Below, piece after piece: positions 6,623 to 10,928 of a DNA stretch of 10,928 bases. A program made the translations under genes and the position numbers. Source of the DNA: Thermoplasmata archaeon (GTDB taxonomy: Archaea > Thermoplasmatota > Thermoplasmata > Thermoplasmatales > Thermoplasmataceae); assembly GCA_021847855.1 (NCBI GenBank), contig JAJZOT010000023.1:1-10928 (forward strand), given 5' to 3'. How positions within the stretch are numbered: the first letter of the stretch is position 1; the number at the start of each line of letters is the position of its first letter. The notes under the pieces are model-generated. The model ran no database searches and was not told where the DNA came from. It saw only the letters and a program-made list of their open reading frames with translations.

Positions 6623-7684
6623 TTAAATTACTTGAGAATAGCTGATTGATCTCCTTGAAAGCAGATCAACATCAATGCCAGATGGAAGGCGATCCTCTAG
6701 TTCAATATCATCGTTGTATGAGCTGAGATCTGCACTGTTGTAATATTCCTCAAGTTCAGAAAAATCCTGGTTCAGTGATGAGGAAACGATTAGATCCAGC
6801 AGCTTCCTGTCGTAATCATTGTTGTGCACACCCCTTTCATGGTTTCCTCCAGTCGGGTATGAGATCACAGTCCTGCCAGGTTTTCTTGAATCCAGCAGGA
6901 TCCGGGCAAGGGACCATAACCTTGGGGGCCTGTAAAGGTTTTTCTTCCACAGGTGCTCAACGAGAGTATTCTTCTGTATGTTCATAGGGTTTACGCTAAC
7001 GTCATCGCTATATCCATCTGTATCCCGTATTGATGAAAGCATATCTTCAATTGCAAATTTTTCAGAATAGAAAGGCGGCTTGAATAACAGATACGTTCTC
7101 ACACCGAAACCCAGTTTTCTTGCAGTTGTGGCTGCTGTAACATATTTAGAATAACTGGATCCTTTATTGATAGAATTTGTGATAACAGAATCGTTCGAGC
7201 TCTCGAGGCCTATTGCCACCCTTATCCTGTATCCGTAATTCCCAAGGGCGCCTATATTTTTTTCATTGAGGTATTCAGTTCTGCTCTCCACGAGGAGATG
7301 ATCGATCCTGCCGTTCATGGAATCAAGAAAATATGATCTTACATCCAGAGGGATCTCTAATGGATCCAAGAAACTTCCGGATGTGAAAACCTTGACAACC
7401 TTTATGCCGTTAAGCGAATTCGACAAAACGTCCACCTGTCTGAGTAGATTTTCCTTTGTAACAGATGAGTCTATGTCGTTGAAATAACCGCACATTGAAC
7501 ATGATGAGAAATTATACCATGAGCACCCCCTCGTCCTGAATATAACAACGATTGTATCCTCGACTGAACCGCCTATTCTGTCAAGTTCTTTCCAGATCGA
7601 AACAGGCTTATCCCTGTTTACCGATTCCTTTTGGGGAGGCATCAGGCTTTTGATATATCCCGCGAGTTCCCTGTCAGTATGCAT
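6623..7684 (-). CDS. raSEA: Archaeosine synthase radical-SAM subunit (RaSEA, COG1244 type)
   Basis: In archaea this enzyme works with ArcS: ArcS attaches lysine to the 7-cyano-7-deazaguanine base at tRNA position 15, and the radical-SAM subunit splits the lysine adduct to leave archaeosine. Family features seen are FRTRGCSWYNFSSCSMCGYF (residues 49-68) with cluster cysteines 54, 62 and 65 in CX7CX2C spacing instead of the common CX3CX2C, TSGSFLDP (101-108), LLVESRTEYL (130-139), IRVAIGLESS (154-163), NKG (173-175), YLLFKPPF (198-205), VNPMNIQKNTLVEHLW (231-246) and YRPPRLWS (251-258). These are characteristic of the COG1244/TIGR01210 family. The 353-residue length is normal. The ATG at 7682-7684 begins MHTDRELAGYI. 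It is divergent from the aminotransferase and upstream of thiL; arcS is not in the window. The family assignment is strong; the archaeosine role follows from the family, not from the context. Confidence 0.88.
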   Translation of the reverse strand: MHTDRELAGYIKSLMPPQKESVNRDKPVSIWKELDRIGGSVEDTIVVIFRTRGCSWYNFSSCSMCGYFNDIDSSVTKENLLRQVDVLSNSLNGIKVVKVFTSGSFLDPLEIPLDVRSYFLDSMNGRIDHLLVESRTEYLNEKNIGALGNYGYRIRVAIGLESSNDSVITNSINKGSSYSKYVTAATTARKLGFGVRTYLLFKPPFYSEKFAIEDMLSSIRDTDGYSDDVSVNPMNIQKNTLVEHLWKKNLYRPPRLWSLARILLDSRKPGRTVISYPTGGNHERGVHNNDYDRKLLDLIVSSSLNQDFSELEEYYNSADLSSYNDDIELEDRLPSGIDVDLLSRRSISYSQVI

Positions 7685-7703
7685 TGATTTTACACTTTCA
7701 TCA

Positions 7704-7711
7704 GCTTATGA
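7704..7711 (-). promoter_or_regulatory. Weak TATA-like box for the radical-SAM gene
   Basis: The minus strand reads TCATAAGC centred about 23 bases before the ATG at 7684. It is a poor match, but it is the only candidate at leaderless distance. An alternative is the A/T block at 7721-7728 read on the minus strand, which would give a leader of about 15 bases; that block more likely serves the divergent aminotransferase gene. Confidence 0.25.
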
Positions 7712-7720
7712 CTGCAACAT

Positions 7721-7728
7721 ATTTTAAA
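7721..7728 (+). promoter_or_regulatory. TATA box for the aminotransferase gene
   Basis: ATTTTAAA is centred about 26 bases before the ATG at 7751, so transcription is expected to begin at or next to the start codon. No Shine-Dalgarno sequence lies in the interval, which fits a leaderless message. Confidence 0.65.
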
Positions 7729-7750
7729 CAAACTGGGATTATGGTCACAA

Positions 7751-8899
7751 ATGATAACTTCTCGATTGAACAGGATTCAGGAATCACCCACGCTCAAATT
7801 AACCAAGGCAGCGGAAGACTTGAAAGCAAAAGGCATGAAGATATACAATTTCGGTATAGGTGAACCTGATTTCACAACCCCTGAAAGAATTATTGAAAAG
7901 GCTTTTGAATGGGCCAAGAAAGGCAAGACACACTACACACCTGCAAATGGTATATTGGAACTCAGGCAGGCAATAGCACAGAAAATGCATAAGAAAAATT
8001 CAATAACTGCAGGTCCCGAGAACGTTCTTGTAAGCCCCTCAAAGTATGCAATATACCTTGCAATGTATGTGCTACTGGAGGAAGGTGACGGAGTCATCCT
8101 CCCGGATCCATATTATTCATCATACAGCGATATGATCAAACTTGCAGGCGGCAAGCCTCTTTACACCCCGCTTGAAAAGGATTATTCATTCAACTTCCAG
8201 CAGATGCAGAAACTAATCTCCCCCCGGACAAAGATAATGCTGTTTAACAACCCGTCGAATCCAACAGGCCGGGTATATACTGAGAAAGAAATAAGGGAAC
8301 TTGCGGATTTCGCAATCAAAAATAAGCTAACTATCGTTTCGGATGAAATATATGAGGATCTGATATATGAAGGAAAGATGTTTTCTCCCGGCTCCATAGA
8401 AGAGGTGCGTGATCAAGTGCTCACGATAAGCGGCTTTTCGAAGAGCTATGCAATGACTGGTTGGAGGATCGGTTATCTTGTGGGCACAGAGGAGGTCATC
8501 AAAGCTGCTACAAAGGTTCAGGGGCAGACAATAACCTGCGTCTCATCGATTTCACAGTATGCTGCACTGGAGGCACTCACGGATGATGCCGACCCTGCAA
8601 GTTTCAGGGAAACATTCAGGAAAAGGAGGGATTATGTGTTCAAGAGATTATCAGAGATACCTGGACACAGTATAATTAAGCCTAATGGTGCATTCTATGC
8701 CTTTCCGAAATACGATTACAAGATGAATTCTGCGGATTTCTCTTCCCAGCTTCTGCAAAAACAGAATGTCATCGTCACGCCTGGAACAGCATTCGGGAAC
8801 GAGGGTGAACATCATTACAGACTGTCATTTGCAACCTCCGATGAAGTACTTAACGAAGGGATATCAAGGATCGAGAAATTTTCAAGAGAACTGAAATAA
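7751..8899 (+). CDS. Class I PLP-dependent aminotransferase (aspartate/aromatic type)
   Basis: A fold-type I, PLP-dependent transaminase that moves amino groups between amino acids such as aspartate or aromatic residues and 2-oxoglutarate. It resembles the family I-gamma enzymes common in archaea. Residues seen are NFGIGEPDF (33-41), HYTP (61-64), NPSNPTG (167-173, with Asn170 near the cofactor ring), SDEIYEDL (197-204, Asp198 and Tyr201 contacting PLP), SGFSKSYAMTGWRIGY (227-242, with Lys231 as the Schiff-base lysine and Arg239 binding phosphate) and YRLSFA (356-361, with Arg357 binding the substrate carboxylate). PNGAFYAFP (311-319) is also typical. The 382-residue length is normal. The ATG at 7751 sits at leaderless distance from a good TATA box. 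The substrate cannot be told from sequence alone. It is followed 13 bases later by the phosphoesterase gene. Confidence 0.94.
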   Translation: MITSRLNRIQESPTLKLTKAAEDLKAKGMKIYNFGIGEPDFTTPERIIEKAFEWAKKGKTHYTPANGILELRQAIAQKMHKKNSITAGPENVLVSPSKYAIYLAMYVLLEEGDGVILPDPYYSSYSDMIKLAGGKPLYTPLEKDYSFNFQQMQKLISPRTKIMLFNNPSNPTGRVYTEKEIRELADFAIKNKLTIVSDEIYEDLIYEGKMFSPGSIEEVRDQVLTISGFSKSYAMTGWRIGYLVGTEEVIKAATKVQGQTITCVSSISQYAALEALTDDADPASFRETFRKRRDYVFKRLSEIPGHSIIKPNGAFYAFPKYDYKMNSADFSSQLLQKQNVIVTPGTAFGNEGEHHYRLSFATSDEVLNEGISRIEKFSRELK

Positions 8900-8912
8900 G
8901 GTCGAACGGTTC

Positions 8913-9641
8913 ATGATGGAGATCCAGATAGAGAAGGACGTTTTCATATCGGATCTTTACTGCATATATCTCAGAGATATCAGTGCAGTCGTCGTTTCTG
9001 ATCTGCATCTTGGCTTCGAGGAAGAGATGAACCTTAGGGGACTCTTTCTTCCGAAGCTCCAGCGGGAACATGTCGAAAAGATGATCGATGGCATAATCGA
9101 AAGATACAACCCAGAAATGGTAATTATAAATGGGGATTTCAAGCACGAATTCTCTAGGAATCTTCCGCAGGAGTGGGACGATATCATTCATTTCATCGAT
9201 CGATACAAGGACAATGTCAATCTATACTTCATCCGGGGAAACCATGACAACTATCTCCTTACGATTCTTGCAAGATCGAATATTGAATTGCATGAGAAAT
9301 TTGAGAATGAAAGATATTTCATATATCATGGCGACAAGGATCTTGGGCTGAAAAAGCTAACAATTTTAGGCCATGAGCATCCCTCAATATCATTAAGGGA
9401 TGAAATAGGAGGTGTTTTCAAGATTCATTCATTTATATACAATCCCGAATCCCGTGTTCTGATAACACCAGCTCTCAGCTTCTTTTCATCAGGCAGTGAT
9501 GTGCTCACTTCTCTTCTCAATGAAGAACATTTCACACCCTCATTAAAACACACAGAATCTTCCAAGTTCAGGGTATTTGGTCTCACAGAAGAATTTGGCC
9601 TTGTTGATCTTGGTCCTCTTGGTGAGATGAAGCGGCATTAG
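8913..9641 (+). CDS. SbcD-related archaeal metallophosphoesterase
   Basis: A calcineurin-like phosphoesterase of the archaeal SbcD-related family (COG1407/TIGR00024). All five metal-site motifs are present: SDLHLG (29-34, Asp30 and His32), NGDFKHE (73-79, Asp75), RGNHD (108-112, Asn110 and His111), YHGD (138-141, His139) and LGHEHP (152-157, His154 and His156). The 242-residue length is typical, with no nuclease capping domain as in true SbcD/Mre11. The physiological substrate of this family is not established; DNA, RNA or nucleotide phosphodiesters are possible. Translation can begin at either of two adjacent ATGs (8913 or 8916). It starts 13 bases after the aminotransferase, with no promoter visible between, so the two are probably co-transcribed. 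Its last 19 codons overlap the 3' end of hemA on the other strand. The C-terminal FGLVDLGPLGEMK resembles conserved family ends, so this gene, not hemA, probably owns the overlap by ancestry. Confidence 0.9.
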   Translation: MMEIQIEKDVFISDLYCIYLRDISAVVVSDLHLGFEEEMNLRGLFLPKLQREHVEKMIDGIIERYNPEMVIINGDFKHEFSRNLPQEWDDIIHFIDRYKDNVNLYFIRGNHDNYLLTILARSNIELHEKFENERYFIYHGDKDLGLKKLTILGHEHPSISLRDEIGGVFKIHSFIYNPESRVLITPALSFFSSGSDVLTSLLNEEHFTPSLKHTESSKFRVFGLTEEFGLVDLGPLGEMKRH

Positions 9642-10821
9642 TGTTCTGTGCAGACATGGCATTCTTTACCAGTGTGTAAAAATCCTCGAGAACCTTGTGG
9701 AATTTCTCGTCATCATCAGATTTGATCATTTTCTTGATAGCCAGTGTCTGCGGTGCCAGGACCTTATTGATAATTGAATCGGACAGTTTATCCAGGATAT
9801 CATTCAGGTCAGAACCATTTCCAAGCATTGTAAGAGAATGCTTTACTTCCGAATCCTTCACATGTTTTGCATAATTGAAGATTGTCTTGATAAGATCGTC
9901 GGCATCGAGTTCTGAAAGCTTTTTCTCCAGTATACCAACTTCATGGTCTATCATCTCTTCGATGATAGGGATAAGTGCCGCCTTGTTCCTGGCGTTTTCC
10001 TGCATAATTGGTTCAATATCTGAAAGATAGATAACCCTGTTGTTCCTTATTTTTCGTGAAACATTGGGCGGCATTCCAAGGTCAATGAACATTTTATCAG
10101 TTATTTCAAAATCCTCATGGAATATGGGTTCCTTTGATCCAGTTGCCGTTATTATGATATCATTCTCCTGAGAGATCCTGAGGGGATCGATCTCCTCAAC
10201 ACCAAATATTCCATATTTCTGCTTAATTCTAGACACAGCGTCTGAATTCCTGGCATATACAGTAATCCTGTCAGGGTAAGCAGCTTTTGCATATTTCACC
10301 AGGTCAGTTGCCATTGTGCCACTGCCGATGATCGCAACCTTCTTCTTCCTTATATCTGAAACGCTTTCAAGGAGACTTCCCACATGTGCAGGGATTGATG
10401 TCTTTCCCTTTGATATCCCGGTTTCCTCCCTGGCCTTCTTTCCAACACTCTGCGCCTTCCTGAAAATTATTGAAAGTGCCTTGTCCGTCCTTTCATTTTT
10501 CAAGGACAAATCAAATGCCTCCTTGATCTGGTGCAATATTTCATTCTCGCCAAGTGATAAGGATTCAATCCCGGATGAAACACGGAAAAGGTGCTGTATC
10601 GCTGGTCTGCCTTCAAGCTTGTGGAATGGCCTGAGTGAATTATCTGTCTTGAATGGTAAAGTGGAATAGAATTCAATCCTGTTGCATGTGGAAAGAAGAA
10701 CAAAATTCTGATTCTTTTCTAGAACCATATTTTCAAGGCTTTTTGTGCCGATCGCACTCATCTTTTCGAGCTTCTCAGCCTCCTGCTTTATGTCCCAGCC
10801 GATCATATAGAGAGTGTTCAT
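9583..10821 (-). CDS. hemA: Glutamyl-tRNA reductase
   Basis: Reduces glutamate bound to tRNA-Glu to glutamate-1-semialdehyde with NADPH, the first step of tetrapyrrole (heme, siroheme) synthesis by the C5 pathway. The catalytic cysteine is Cys46 in LLSTCNRIEFY (42-52). His77 lies in AIQHLFRVSSGIESLSLGENEIL (given in parts: AIQHLFRVSSG at 74-84, SLSLGENEIL at 87-96). EETGISKGKTSIP (132-144) contains the substrate-contact Ser/Thr region, and VAIIGSGTM (162-170) is the NADPH-binding loop. The region from about 290 to 385 is the helical dimerisation domain. The last 28 residues are a polar Gln/Asn/Ser/Asp-rich tail that looks like an extension, and its final 19 codons overlap the converging phosphoesterase gene. 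The ATG at 10819-10821 is preceded by GAGGC about 10 bases away, the one plausible Shine-Dalgarno site in the window. No other heme gene is present. Confidence 0.95.
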   Translation of the reverse strand: MNTLYMIGWDIKQEAEKLEKMSAIGTKSLENMVLEKNQNFVLLSTCNRIEFYSTLPFKTDNSLRPFHKLEGRPAIQHLFRVSSGIESLSLGENEILHQIKEAFDLSLKNERTDKALSIIFRKAQSVGKKAREETGISKGKTSIPAHVGSLLESVSDIRKKKVAIIGSGTMATDLVKYAKAAYPDRITVYARNSDAVSRIKQKYGIFGVEEIDPLRISQENDIIITATGSKEPIFHEDFEITDKMFIDLGMPPNVSRKIRNNRVIYLSDIEPIMQENARNKAALIPIIEEMIDHEVGILEKKLSELDADDLIKTIFNYAKHVKDSEVKHSLTMLGNGSDLNDILDKLSDSIINKVLAPQTLAIKKMIKSDDDEKFHKVLEDFYTLVKNAMSAQNTNAASSHQEDQDQQGQILL

Positions 10822-10831
10822 TTGCGGATAA

Positions 10832-10836
10832 GCCTC
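10832..10836 (-). promoter_or_regulatory. Possible ribosome binding site of hemA
   Basis: The minus strand reads GAGGC within AGGCGAGGC, with about 10 bases between it and the hemA ATG. This is complementary to the anti-Shine-Dalgarno core CCUC and fits a leadered transcript started from the box near 10870. It contrasts with the leaderless arrangement of most other genes here. Confidence 0.4.
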
Positions 10837-10865
10837 GCCTAAACAGGTTCAGTCATTGCAAAAAA

Positions 10866-10873
10866 CTATTTAA
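10866..10873 (-). promoter_or_regulatory. Possible TATA box for hemA
   Basis: The minus strand reads TTAAATAG about 48 bases before the hemA ATG, predicting a leader of about 22 bases that would include the GAGGC site. A second A/T block at 10888-10895 (TTTTAAAT on the plus strand, ATTTAAAA on the minus strand) could instead drive hemA with a longer leader, or a gene running rightward beyond the window. Confidence 0.4.
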
Positions 10874-10928
10874 CAATCACATTATTGTTTTAAATACGAA
10901 AAGGAAAACTATTGCATCATTTTTCTTG

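Noticed and set aside
8850..9191. 113-codon minus-strand open frame across the aminotransferase/phosphoesterase junction
   Set aside because: It is antisense to the catalytic motifs of the phosphoesterase, including SDLHLG, and has no family features. It also crosses the end of the aminotransferase gene.
10316..10669. 117-codon plus-strand open frame inside hemA
   Set aside because: It is antisense to the hemA NADPH and catalytic regions and explained by hemA codon bias.
10888..10928. Possible promoter and start of a rightward gene at the window edge
   Set aside because: TTTTAAAT at 10888-10895 is TATA-like, but no ATG or GTG follows on the plus strand before the window ends, and the box could equally serve hemA.

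Overview
The window looks like a piece of a chromosome from an archaeon of the Thermoplasmatales or a close relative. Evidence for an archaeon: an archaeal-type separate GMP synthase ATPase subunit, a radical-SAM archaeosine synthase subunit (a tRNA modification found only in archaea), an SbcD-related archaeal phosphoesterase, A/T-rich TATA boxes about 23-30 bases from start codons (leaderless transcripts), and almost no Shine-Dalgarno sequences. The order-level placement is inferred from overall impression and moderate G+C, not from a search. No mobile element, CRISPR array, tRNA or rRNA was seen, and no stretch over 300 bases lacks a gene.

Layout. Bases 1-4038 hold a minus-strand run: ileS (isoleucyl-tRNA synthetase), then an unrecognised single-span membrane-anchored protein read from a TTG codon, then the 5' part of guaAB (GMP synthase ATPase subunit, cut by the left edge). 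A divergent promoter region (4039-4185) separates this from a plus-strand two-gene operon (4186-5330) encoding two related five-span membrane proteins whose stop and start codons overlap. Next is a 150-base A/T-rich region with several TATA-like boxes and a 7-base direct repeat at 11-base spacing, followed by a 42-codon plus-strand gene (5481-5609) not noted by length-limited gene finding. Its stop codon interlocks with the stop of the converging thiL gene (thiamine-monophosphate kinase). Upstream of thiL on the same strand is the radical-SAM archaeosine synthase subunit. A 66-base divergent spacer leads to a plus-strand pair: a class I aminotransferase and an SbcD-like metallophosphoesterase. 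The latter converges on, and overlaps by 59 bases, the minus-strand hemA (glutamyl-tRNA reductase), whose promoter lies near the right edge.

How the genes work together. Most are housekeeping: translation and tRNA modification (ileS, archaeosine synthase), purine synthesis (guaAB), thiamine cofactor (thiL), amino-acid nitrogen transfer (aminotransferase) and tetrapyrrole synthesis (hemA). They form short transcription units rather than one pathway cluster. The parts without an obvious explanation are the paired membrane proteins, the 151-residue anchored protein, the 42-residue protein and the regulatory-looking DNA at 5386-5480. I found no clear new multi-gene system; the paired membrane operon with the adjacent mini-gene is the best candidate for undescribed biology.
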